Shown piece by piece: positions 8,636 through 16,237 of a stretch of DNA of 64,000 nt (position 1 is its first letter; each line of letters opens with the position of its first letter). The position numbers and the translations under genes were made by a program. The notes under the pieces are model-generated. The model did no database searches. It had not been told where the DNA came from and saw only the letters and a list, made by a program, of their open reading frames with translations. The stretch is from Nannocystis pusilla (GTDB lineage: Bacteria > Myxococcota_A > Polyangia > Nannocystales > Nannocystaceae), in contig NZ_JAPNKE010000002.1 of the NCBI RefSeq assembly GCF_026626665.1, positions 10,436,001-10,500,000 on the forward strand. Reading direction: 5' to 3'.

Positions 8636-9439
8636 ATGGCGAAGAAGCAGACCGAGTCGTTCAACCTCGAAGACGTGCGGCCCCGGCTGGAGCGGACGGC
8701 GTTCGTGCCGACGCTGGTGGCGGTGACCGACGACCCCGATTACGTCGACGACGAGACGGTGCTCGGGGTCGACGACCTCGCGGCGGCGAAGATCGGCGGG
8801 GCCCCGTTCCTGTCGAAGGAGGCGCCGGCGCCGAAGTGCGGCAAGTGCAAGCAGCCGCTCCGCTTCGTGCTGCAGCTGCGCCGCTCCGAGCTCCCGCCTG
8901 CCGCCCAGGCGACCCTCGCCGACGAGCTGCTGCAGCTGTTCTGGTGCGACGACTGTCAGAGCAGCGGCGGCGCGGAGGACCCGTGGAGCAAGGGGGCGCT
9001 GATCCGCGAGGTCGCGCTCGGCGAGCCGATCGCGCCGGCCACGGCGAACCTCGAGGACGAGGACGAGGACGCGGACGCGGACGCGCTGTCGGTGACGTTC
9101 ATCCGCGACTGGCGCGAGGCGCAGGACTATCCGTCGCCGCTGGTCGAGTCGCTGGCGGCCGCGCTCGAGGTGAGCGCGAAGTCGGAGGCGACCCGCGAGC
9201 GCCTCGAGACGCTGGCGGAGGCGATGGACGAGGCGGAGCTCGAGACGCTCGACGGCGTCAAGCTCGGCGGCTGGCCGCGGTGGGTCTCGGAGCCCGAGAC
9301 GGTCAAGTGCAAGTGCAAGGCGGTGATGCAGCCGGTGATTCAGCTCGGCGAGAGCGCGGTGGTGGTCGGCGACGGCGGGACGACGTGGATCGTCGCCTGC
9401 CCGGCGTGCGGCAAGAAGGCGTACTTCTGCCAGCAATGA
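8636..9439 (+). CDS. DUF1963 (YwqG-like) family protein
   Basis: 267-residue soluble protein. Family landmarks are KIGGAPFLSKE near residue 52, where YwqG proteins have their 'GG.P' segment, and KLGGWPRWVSEPE near residue 205. It also carries three Cys pairs (CGKC at about 72, CDDC at about 103, CPAC at about 258) that could bind zinc. An acidic insert (residues 142-151) rich in Glu and Asp separates the halves. No biochemical function is established for the family. ATG at 8636 directly precedes the conserved part. It is convergent with the SulP gene, and the two share a hairpin between their stop codons. Confidence 0.8.
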   Translation: MAKKQTESFNLEDVRPRLERTAFVPTLVAVTDDPDYVDDETVLGVDDLAAAKIGGAPFLSKEAPAPKCGKCKQPLRFVLQLRRSELPPAAQATLADELLQLFWCDDCQSSGGAEDPWSKGALIREVALGEPIAPATANLEDEDEDADADALSVTFIRDWREAQDYPSPLVESLAAALEVSAKSEATRERLETLAEAMDEAELETLDGVKLGGWPRWVSEPETVKCKCKAVMQPVIQLGESAVVVGDGGTTWIVACPACGKKAYFCQQ

Positions 9440-9450
9440 GGCGAGCTTGA

Positions 9451-9470
9451 ACATGTCCCGTGGGACATGT
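9451..9470. terminator. Bidirectional palindrome hairpin between convergent genes
   Basis: A 20-base perfect inverted repeat: ACATGTCC, loop CGTG, GGACATGT. It lies 11 bases after the DUF1963 stop and touches the stop codon of the converging SulP gene. No T-tract is present, so efficient termination is inferred only from position and stem. Confidence 0.55.
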
Positions 9471-11170
9471 CATGGCCAGGCTTGCGTCGCGCGGGCGTCG
9501 GGCGTCGGCGCCTGGTCGCCGCTGGCGCGCTGGACGGCCTCGTGGGCGGTGAAGCTGAAGCGGTCGGGGCCGAGCTCGGCGGTGAAGCCGCTGCGGGCCA
9601 GGACGTCGCGCACGGGGCCCTTGAGGTCGGCGACGTAGAGCTCGATGCCGTGACGGCGCAGCTCGCCGAGGAAGTCGCGCAGGTTGGCCAGCGCCGACAC
9701 GTCGATGTCGTGGACGCCGCCCGCGTCGACGACGACCGCGCGCGCCTTCTCGGCGGCGATCCGGCGCCGGATCTCGTCGATCAGGTAGGTCGCGTTGGCG
9801 AAGTACAGCGGCGCGTCGAGGCGGATGATGACGACCCCGGGGACGGTCTCGGCGTCGGGGAAGCGGAGGACGTTGCGGTAGACCTGGGTGCCGGGCAGGC
9901 GGCCGAGCACGGCGGTGTGCGGGCGCGTGGTCCGGAGCACGAACAGCAGCAGCGAGGCGCCGACGCCGAACGCGAGGCCGAGGCCGACGCCGAGCGCCAG
10001 CGTGGTGGCGAAGGTGATCGCCAGCGGCACGAGCTCGCGCGGGCGGGTGCGTCGGAGCTCGCGCACGAACGCGACGTCGACCAGGCGCGCGACCGCGACG
10101 ACGATGATCGCCGACAGCACCGCGCGCGGCAGGGTGGCGAGCAGCGGGGCGAACAGGACGAGGGTGAGGGCGACGAGCGCGGCCGAGACGACGCCGGCGA
10201 GCGGGCTGCGGGCGCCGGCCTGGGCGTTGACCGCGGTGCGCGAGAGGCCGCCGGCGATCGGGTAGCCGCGCACGAGGCCGGCGGCCATGTTGGCGAAGCC
10301 GAGCGCGAGCAGCTCCTGGTCGGGCTCGACGACCTCGCCGCGGCGCGCGACGGCGAGGCCGGACGAGAACGCCTCCATGAACGAGATCAGGGCGATGAGG
10401 CCGGCGGCGGGGGCGAGGCCGAGCAGCAGCTCGCGGTCGACCGCGGGCCAGGTCGGCGCCGGCAAGCCCGAGGGCACCGGGCCGAGCAGGGCGAGGCCGC
10501 GGGCGTCGAGGGCGAACGCGTAGCCGGCGACGGTGGCGAGGACGACCACGAGGAGCGCCTTGCCGCGGAACTTTCCGAGACCGACGAGCGCCAGCACGGC
10601 GCCGACGCCGAGCGCGACGGTGGGCCCGTGGACGGCGCGCAGCTGCTCGGCGAGGGCGACGAGCAGCGGCCACAGGGCGCTGCTCGGCAGCTTGAGGCCG
10701 AGCAAGGGGCCGAGCTGACTGGCGATGATGAGGATCGCCGCGGCCGAGGTGAAGCCGCGCAAAACCGGCAGCGAGAGGAAGTTGACGACGAAGCCGAGGC
10801 GCAGCGCCCCGGTGACGGCCTGGAACGCGCCGGCGAGGATGGCCAGGGCGGAGGCCGCGGCGACGTAGGTGGCGACGTCGCCGTTCGCCAGCGGGGCCAG
10901 AGCGGCCGCGGTGAGCAGCGAGTCGAGCGCGACCGGGCCGACCGCGAGCCGCCGCGAGGTGCCGAGCACCGCGTAGATCAGCGGCGGAGCGAGCGCGGCG
11001 TAGAGGCCGGCGATCGGCGGCAGGCCGGCGAGCATGGCGTAGGCCATCGCCTGCGGCACCAGGAGCACCGCCGTGGTGGCGCCCGCGAGCAGGTCGGCGG
11101 CGAAGTCGGCGCGACCGTAACCGACGATCCAGCGCAGGAGCGCGCGCGGCTTGGGCTCGAGGGACGACAT
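9470..11170 (-). CDS. SulP-family anion permease with STAS domain
   Basis: 566-residue inner-membrane transporter, full length. The N-terminal signature LLAGATTAVLLVPQAMAYAM and GLPPIAGLYAALAP mark the SulP family (sulfate, bicarbonate or related anions). About eleven further hydrophobic segments follow, then a cytoplasmic STAS domain from about residue 435, containing VIIRLDAPLYFANATYL and VVVDAGGVHDIDVSALANL. The frame is intact, unlike many neighbours. ATG at 11170 gives the expected short cytoplasmic N-terminus. The anion carried cannot be decided. Confidence 0.93.
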   Translation of the reverse strand: MSSLEPKPRALLRWIVGYGRADFAADLLAGATTAVLLVPQAMAYAMLAGLPPIAGLYAALAPPLIYAVLGTSRRLAVGPVALDSLLTAAALAPLANGDVATYVAAASALAILAGAFQAVTGALRLGFVVNFLSLPVLRGFTSAAAILIIASQLGPLLGLKLPSSALWPLLVALAEQLRAVHGPTVALGVGAVLALVGLGKFRGKALLVVVLATVAGYAFALDARGLALLGPVPSGLPAPTWPAVDRELLLGLAPAAGLIALISFMEAFSSGLAVARRGEVVEPDQELLALGFANMAAGLVRGYPIAGGLSRTAVNAQAGARSPLAGVVSAALVALTLVLFAPLLATLPRAVLSAIIVVAVARLVDVAFVRELRRTRPRELVPLAITFATTLALGVGLGLAFGVGASLLLFVLRTTRPHTAVLGRLPGTQVYRNVLRFPDAETVPGVVIIRLDAPLYFANATYLIDEIRRRIAAEKARAVVVDAGGVHDIDVSALANLRDFLGELRRHGIELYVADLKGPVRDVLARSGFTAELGPDRFSFTAHEAVQRASGDQAPTPDARATQAWP

Positions 11171-11459
11171 GCCGGCGCGAGCGAGTGTGGCACGTTGTCG
11201 CGCCGGCTTCAGCGGCCGCCGAGCGCAGCGCCGCAGCGGGCGCGGCGATGAACGCGGTCCCGACGACCGTGGCGGGCGTGCCCGGGACGGACGAGCGTCT
11301 CGTCACGCGCGAACGTGAGGCGGCGCGGGCCGGGAGGGGCGGGAGGCGCTGGCGCGAGGGACAGACCAGATGTCCCCGGGGACAGGTCGTCAGGGCCGCA
11401 CGGACGGGCACGAGGCCGATCTTTCATGTGTCTCGAAGAACCCATCAAGGCGCGCACCG

Positions 11460-11940
11460 GTTGACGTGCGCCGCACCGCGACCGGGAGCGAGGGCATGCG
11501 TCCTGACGCGAGAGACTCGACCTGGCGCGAGGGACAGATCGTCCGACGCGAGGTGAAGCGACCTGGCGCGAGGGACAGATCGTCCGACGCGAGGTGAAGC
11601 GACCTGGCGCGAGATGACCGGGAAGGCGCGCGACCTGGCGTGAGGTGGCCGGGAGGGCGCGCGACCCGGCGTGAGATGACCGGGAAGGCGCGCGACCTGG
11701 CGCGAGGTGGCCGGGAAAGCGCGCGACCTGGCGTGAGATGACCGGGAGGGCGCGCGACCTGGCGCGAGGGACAGGTCGCTCGGTACGAGAAAAGCGACCT
11801 GGCGTGAGGTGATCGGGAAGGCGTGCGACCTGGCGTGAAGGACAGGTCGTTCGGTGCGAGAAGAGTGACCTGGCGTGAGATGACGGGAAGGCGCGCGACC
11901 TGGCGTGAGGGACAGGTCGCATGGCGCGAGGGACAGGTCC
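11460..11940. repeat. Minisatellite of about 35-40 bp units
   Basis: About a dozen imperfect direct repeats. One unit type reads GCGACCTGGCGTGAGATGAC followed by CGGGAAGGC; another includes CGAGGGACAGATCGTCCGA, so the palindrome half-site GGGACAG is part of it. The array fills the space up to the stop codon of the next minus-strand lipoprotein gene. Positions 11171-11459 before it hold only one palindrome copy (about 11372-11389) and no gene. Confidence 0.85.
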
Positions 11941-12587
11941 TATTGCGCGGCCGCCTGGAGGGCGGCGGCGATGGCGGGCTCCTGGGCGTCCATGGTGGTG
12001 AGGAGCGAGTTGCAGGGGACCATGTCGTCGACGGTGATCTGCGACTCGGGCCACTCGCGGAAGCCGACGGTGTCGGAGCGAAGCTGGACCTTGCCGACCC
12101 AGGGGACGATCTTCGTCGGTGACGCGCCGGGGCGGGAGACGAGGGCGATGACCAGGCAGCCCTGGCCCTGGCGCGACAGCAGGAGGCCGACCGAGACGCC
12201 GGCGCAGCCCTCCTTGGGGCACACGCGCTCGGGCTCGGGGCGGAAGTCGATCGGGCGGCCGGGCAGGTGCTTCTCGACGATGCGGCGCATCTGCTGCTGC
12301 AGGGCGGAGGCGAGGCTGCGGTTGTCGTCGACGATCTCCCGCGGGATGATGCGCGGCCACAGCACCGTCACGCCGCCCGCGGTGCCGGCCGACTTGGAGA
12401 CGTTGCGCTCCTCGAGCGTCTCGGGGGCGGGCTGAGGGGCCGGTGTCGGTGTCGGGGCCGGGGCCGGGGCCGTGGTGGCCGGCAGGCCGGGCGCGGTCGA
12501 GGGCGGTGGTTGGCTGGGCGGCGCGTCGGTCGTTGCGGGCGTGCAAGCGAGCAGGGCTGCGAGCAGGGGGGCGAGGCGCGTGCGCAT
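11940..12587 (-). CDS. Hypothetical lipoprotein
   Basis: 215 residues with a lipoprotein signal peptide MRTRLAPLLAALLAC, then a Pro/Ala/Thr-rich linker to about residue 55. The mature domain contains VTVLWPRIIPREIVDDNRSL, two nearby cysteines (VCPKEGCAG) and a final conserved-looking DDMVPCNSLL. No family is recognised. It is divergent from the lectin-like lipoprotein gene with about 100 bases between them. Its 3' end abuts the minisatellite. The signal peptide is nearly the same as that of the lipoprotein at 15542-16237. Confidence 0.65.
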   Translation of the reverse strand: MRTRLAPLLAALLACTPATTDAPPSQPPPSTAPGLPATTAPAPAPTPTPAPQPAPETLEERNVSKSAGTAGGVTVLWPRIIPREIVDDNRSLASALQQQMRRIVEKHLPGRPIDFRPEPERVCPKEGCAGVSVGLLLSRQGQGCLVIALVSRPGASPTKIVPWVGKVQLRSDTVGFREWPESQITVDDMVPCNSLLTTMDAQEPAIAAALQAAAQ

Positions 12588-12691
12588 GCGGCGAGTGTAT
12601 CAAACGCGGCGCGCGCTCGCGCTCGCGCGCGTGAGGCTTCGGCGGGTGCAGGCGACCCGCGCGGACGGGGTTCCAGCTAGAGTGCCTGGCG

Positions 12692-13687
12692 ATGAGAAGG
12701 GTCGCCGGTTTGGTGCTCGCGCTCGCGGGCTGCACGTTCGACGCCACGGGACTGGGCGAGACGCCGCAGACCGGCGCCGGCACGGGGCCGACGACCACGG
12801 GCTCGACGTCGGAGATGGTGCCGTCGACCGACCCCGGGCCGACGGGCTCGTCGACGACCGAGGACACGCTCGGCGTGTCGGGCTCGGAGTCGATGACCGA
12901 CGGCACCGGTGGCCCGGGCGGCGACTCGACGTCGATGCCGCCGCTCACGACCACCACCGAGCCCGAGACGACGACGACGACCAACACCACGCAGCCGATG
13001 ACCAGCACGACGGCGCCGGAGACGACCGGCTGCCCGCTGGTGATGCTCTACAAGGACTTCGACAACGACAACTACGGCGACCCGAACGTGCCCATGCTGG
13101 TCTGCGAGGGCGAGCAGGGGTGGGTGCCGGACAACACCGATTGCAATGACATGTCGGCCAACTCGCACCCCGGCATCACCGAGATGTGCGACGGGATCGA
13201 CAACGACTGCGACGGGGCCTTCGACGAGTTCGACGCCGAGAGCAACAACGACGCCTGCGTCGGCTGCAAGTTCAGGATGTACGAGGGGAGCCTGTACTAC
13301 TTCTGCAGCAACGAGCTCGACTGGGAGCCGGCCGAGCAGTTCTGCGTGAGTCACGGGCTGCACCTGGTCAAGGACGACGGCGGCGCCGAGCGCACGTTCC
13401 TGCTGCAGGAGATGGGCAACACCGGACTGTGGTGGACCGGCGGCAACGACCGCATGACCGAGGGCACCTTCAAGTGGGTGTCCGACGACACCAACGTGGC
13501 CGGCGACTCGTGGGGCAACAACGAGCCCAACGATCAGGAGTGGCTCCTGTGGGAGAACGCCGACTGCATGCTGCTGATCGACAGCGACGGCGTGGGCGGC
13601 TACCCCGGCGGCGGCACGGGCGGCAAGTGGGCCGATCACATGTGCGACGACGGTTTCAAGTTCATCTGCGAAGGACCGCCGCCGTGA
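12692..13687 (+). CDS. Lipoprotein with MopE-like motif and C-type lectin domain
   Basis: 331 residues. Signal peptide MRRVAGLVLALAGC, then a long Thr/Ser/Pro-rich linker (residues about 20-110) typical of Nannocystineae surface proteins. A MopE-type metal-binding-like segment follows (DFDNDNYGD, then DGIDNDCDGAFDEFDAE), and from about residue 190 a C-type lectin-like domain. Within it, YYFCSNELDWEPAEQFC, WWTGGNDR, NNEPND and the closing cysteines (ADCMLL, HMCDDGFKFIC) are visible; EPND resembles the calcium/sugar-binding EPN triplet. A surface carbohydrate- or calcium-binding role is inferred. The ligand is unknown. Confidence 0.82.
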   Translation: MRRVAGLVLALAGCTFDATGLGETPQTGAGTGPTTTGSTSEMVPSTDPGPTGSSTTEDTLGVSGSESMTDGTGGPGGDSTSMPPLTTTTEPETTTTTNTTQPMTSTTAPETTGCPLVMLYKDFDNDNYGDPNVPMLVCEGEQGWVPDNTDCNDMSANSHPGITEMCDGIDNDCDGAFDEFDAESNNDACVGCKFRMYEGSLYYFCSNELDWEPAEQFCVSHGLHLVKDDGGAERTFLLQEMGNTGLWWTGGNDRMTEGTFKWVSDDTNVAGDSWGNNEPNDQEWLLWENADCMLLIDSDGVGGYPGGGTGGKWADHMCDDGFKFICEGPPP

Positions 13688-13904
13688 CCGGCGGCCCCGG
13701 GGCCCGACGATCCGCGGGGCGCCGCACGAGTGGAGCTGCGCAAGAGCCCCGCGGCGCAAGGGGGACGAGGATGGCCTTCGGGACAGGTTGATGCGCCGGA
13801 GAACTGCCGCCGCCATGCGCTGACCTGATAGCGTTGCACAGGCAGCGGCGCGGCGGACGACGCACGTGGTCCGTATGGCTTCGGGGGGAGCCCCGGAGAG
13901 CGCC

Positions 13905-14165
13905 GCTCGGGACATGCCGATCGTGCGGGGCGCGGTGGTGGCGGGGAGCGGTCGTAAACAAAATTTGTCCTTCGGGACATGCCGATCGTGCGGGTGGCGG
14001 TGAGCGTCGCAAAGAATGTCCTTCGGGACATACCCATCTCGCGGGGTGACGGTGGTGGCGGTGGGGAGCGGTCTTGAAAAAGATGTCCTTCGGGACATGC
14101 CGATGGCGGCCGGCGCGGCGGTGGCGGGGAGCGGTCGTTAAAAGAGAATGTCTTTCGGGACATGC
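13905..14165. repeat. Array of UUCG hairpins in a 65-bp tandem repeat
   Basis: Four hairpins (stems at 13967-13978, 14016-14031, 14083-14098 and 14148-14163) and one half copy near 13910 recur about every 50-67 bases. All have the loop TTCG closed by C-G, the extra-stable tetraloop. Flanks repeat too: GCCGATCG on one side and GGGAGCGGTCGT with an A-rich stretch on the other. Read on the minus strand each hairpin is followed by a T-rich tract such as CTTTTTC, so each looks like an intrinsic terminator. The whole interval 13688-14311 has no gene. Confidence 0.85.
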
Positions 14166-14311
14166 CGATCGCGGGGCGGCGGCGTCGACGGCGGCATGGC
14201 GATAATGAACATGTTCCGAGAGACAGGTGATGCGCAGTGCCGCGCGGGGCGAATGTGCGCTGCGCGGAACGGCGCGTGGCGAGGCGGCCGGGGCTCGGGC
14301 ATAGAGGGGTC

Positions 14312-14536
14312 GTGAAGGCTGCGAGTGCGGGGACGGGGCCGAGCCGCTGGGCTCGGCAGGCGGCGACGTTGCTGGCGCAGGTCCGCGACGACGCGCTGCG
14401 GGACGACCTGCGGCTGCGCTTCGACGAGCGCGCCGCGATCTGCGAGATCGACGGCGAGCTGTCGCGCACGGAGGCGGAGCGGATCGCGTTCGAGTCGCTG
14501 GTCCAGGCGCTCGAGCGCCTGCGCGGCCGCAGCTAG
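14312..14536 (+). CDS. Small hypothetical protein
   Basis: 74 residues from a GTG start, predicted helical and charged: DALRDDLRLRFDERAAICEI and ELSRTEAERIAFESLV are its main segments. No family recognised. The composition of codon positions (GC-rich third positions) looks coding. It lies just before the remnant of a sigma factor and could be an unrelated short gene or part of the same decayed locus. Confidence 0.4.
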   Translation: MKAASAGTGPSRWARQAATLLAQVRDDALRDDLRLRFDERAAICEIDGELSRTEAERIAFESLVQALERLRGRS

Positions 14537-14744
14537 CGGCCGAGGCGGCGTCGAGGTGGTGGCGGTGAAGCGCGGCGACGTCGCCGGGGGTCGGTTGTGG
14601 GCGCGGCAGCTGGAGATGTGGTGGGCGCGCATCGCCGCCGAGCAGAGCTTCGCGCGGGCGCTGGCGATCGCCGAGGTCGATGCGGACGGACGCGGGGCGC
14701 TGCGAGGCGAGGCGCTGGCGGGCCTGGGCGAGGCGCAGATGGGG

Positions 14745-14997
14745 CGCGGGGCGGCGACGTCGAGCTGGCCCACCTCAAGGCGACCTACGGCGAGGCGTTC
14801 CGCCGCTCGTTCCACGCGGCCCTGGCCGAGCTCGACGAGCAGGCGCGCAACCTCCTGCGCCAGCACCTGCTCGACGGCCTCAGCATCGATCAGCTCGCCG
14901 CGCTGCAGCGGGTCCATCGGGCCACGGCCGCGCGCCGGCGAGCGCTGACCGCACGAGACCGATGCGGTCTCGAGAATCCTCAGGTCGAAGGGACATG
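14745..14997 (+). pseudogene. Remnant of a Myxococcales-type sigma-70 factor (gmx1-like)
   Basis: The frame contains GDVELAHLKATYGEAF, LLRQHLLDGLSIDQLAALQ and VHRATAARRRAL. These match the region-4 part of the sigma-70-like family peculiar to Myxococcales (TIGR03001-like), where HRATAARW and a further C-terminal 60-70 residues are expected. Here the reading runs into a palindrome hairpin at 14986-15019 and the rest of the domain is missing. The N-terminal sigma regions are not found upstream in any frame, although a frame with LWARQLEMWWARIAAEQ precedes it. I judge it a truncated relic; mis-assembly is the alternative. Confidence 0.5.
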
Positions 14998-15545
14998 CTC
15001 TGCGGGCCATGTCCCTTCGAGCATGTGGATGACCAGGCCGACGTGTGACAGCGGGCGGCTGAGGTCGTCGGGGTCGGGGTTGGTCTCGTAGTCGAGGAGG
15101 ACGACCTGGCCCGCGGCGCCGAGGCGGCGCAGCTCGGCGAGCTCGGCCGCGAGATGGTGGTGGAGGACGTGGCGGTAGGTGGGCAGGTAGATCTGCCGGC
15201 GGGCCTCGGCGTAGGACAAGAGGCGCGTCCCTTCGAGGCCGTCGCGGTGGCCGAGGCAGGCGCCCAGGCGCTGCACCGTGCGCTTCAGGCCCTTCAGCGT
15301 CGTGACGTCGAGCTTGCTAGGGTCGATGTCCTGGGTGGCGAACACCTTGAGCGCCTGCCACACGCCCTCGACCGAGGCGGCGGTGTGCCCGGGGGTGAAG
15401 GGCACCGGGATGCCGCCGTGCGGGTAGAAGGGCTGAACCTGACCCAAGGGTCAGGACCGCGCGAGGTCAGGTCGAGCACGGTGGCGCCGGGGAAGCGCTT
15501 GCCGACGTGGGCCTGCGCGTGACGGTTGTAGAGGTGGAAGCTCAT
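14980..15545 (-). CDS. DUF6939-like protein, frameshifted
   Basis: About 188 residues. It shows VEGVWQALKVFATQDID, TLKGLKRTVQRLGACLGH, RQIYLPTYRHVLHHHL and VVLLDYETNPDPDDLSRPL, a pattern I associate with the DUF6939 family (function unknown). The first 37 codons are in another frame; one extra C at AGCCCTTCTACC near 15436 gives FSPFYPHGGIPVPF. The last residues (GTWPAEHVPST) are encoded by a palindrome-family hairpin rather than by family sequence. Its start overlaps the stop of the preceding lipoprotein gene (ATGA), so it is the last gene of a three-gene operon. Confidence 0.65.
14986..15019. repeat. 12-bp-stem hairpin of the dispersed family
   Basis: Arms CGAAGGGACATG and CATGTCCCTTCG pair perfectly around a 10-base loop. 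It sits in the shared 3' ends of the sigma-factor relic (plus strand) and the DUF6939-like gene (minus strand), supplying the last codons of the latter. It may also serve as the terminator for both. Confidence 0.7.
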
Positions 15546-16237
15546 GGCGCGTGGACGGCGGCCAGGGCGTCGAGGTCGAAGCCGCCGCTGCGACCGCTGC
15601 ACCACTGGCCGGACGGATCGTACGCGTCGCCGACGTCGATGAGGCGGACGTAGCGAGCGCGCGCGAGTCCGACCTCGGCGAGGTCGAAGGCGTCGCCGCC
15701 GGCCTCCGCGGGGTCGGTGGGGTCGAGGCCGTTGCCGGTGTTGGCGCGGACCTGGGCGACGCCGGCGCAGCCGCGCAGGAGATCGTCGCCGACCGGGTCG
15801 CAGGCGAAAGCGCGCCAGTCGACGCCGTCCTCGCTCACGAGCACGCGCGCGGGCTCGGCGAAGGTGCCGTCGCCGACGACGAACGGGTTCTCGAACACGA
15901 GCAGGTCGGGGCCGGGGCCGTCGACGACGCCGTCGCCGGCGAACCAGAGGGTGATCTGGCCGCCGCAGCCGAGCGACAGCACGTCGAGGCCGGCGTTGCC
16001 GTTCTCGCCGGCCTCCGGCGCGCCGAGGACGATGGCGGGGAACGACTCCTCGCCCCAGCCGCCGCCCATCGGCACGAACTCGTCGACGCAGTCGGCGAAC
16101 GGGTCGGATGGCGCATCGGACATGTCCTCGGGGCAAGCTCCGAGGGCAGGGTGGCGGTCGAGGCCGTCGTCCTCGCCGCCGGTCGGGGCGCAGGCGAACG
16201 CGAGCAGCAAGGGTGCGAGGCGGGTGCGGGTGGTCAT
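15542..16237 (-). CDS. Cell-surface lipoprotein
   Basis: 231 residues with signal peptide MTTRTRLAPLLLAFAC. The mature part holds DLLVFENPFVVGDGTFAEPA, SEDGVDWRAFACD and GGDAFDLAEVGLARARYVRL, an arrangement seen in secreted proteins of myxobacteria and other deltaproteobacteria that resemble discoidin/carbohydrate-binding sandwiches; specific function unknown. Residues around 35 (ACPEDMSDAP) come from an in-frame palindrome copy at 16115-16126. It is translationally coupled on both sides: ATGA overlaps with the Yip1-thioredoxin gene before it and the DUF6939-like gene after it. Confidence 0.7.
   Translation of the reverse strand: MTTRTRLAPLLLAFACAPTGGEDDGLDRHPALGACPEDMSDAPSDPFADCVDEFVPMGGGWGEESFPAIVLGAPEAGENGNAGLDVLSLGCGGQITLWFAGDGVVDGPGPDLLVFENPFVVGDGTFAEPARVLVSEDGVDWRAFACDPVGDDLLRGCAGVAQVRANTGNGLDPTDPAEAGGDAFDLAEVGLARARYVRLIDVGDAYDPSGQWCSGRSGGFDLDALAAVHAP

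Noticed and set aside
13905..14165. CRISPR-like array
   Set aside because: Repeat units include their own variable flanks, spacers are not unique, and the repeats are imperfect hairpins found all over the window; no cas genes are near.
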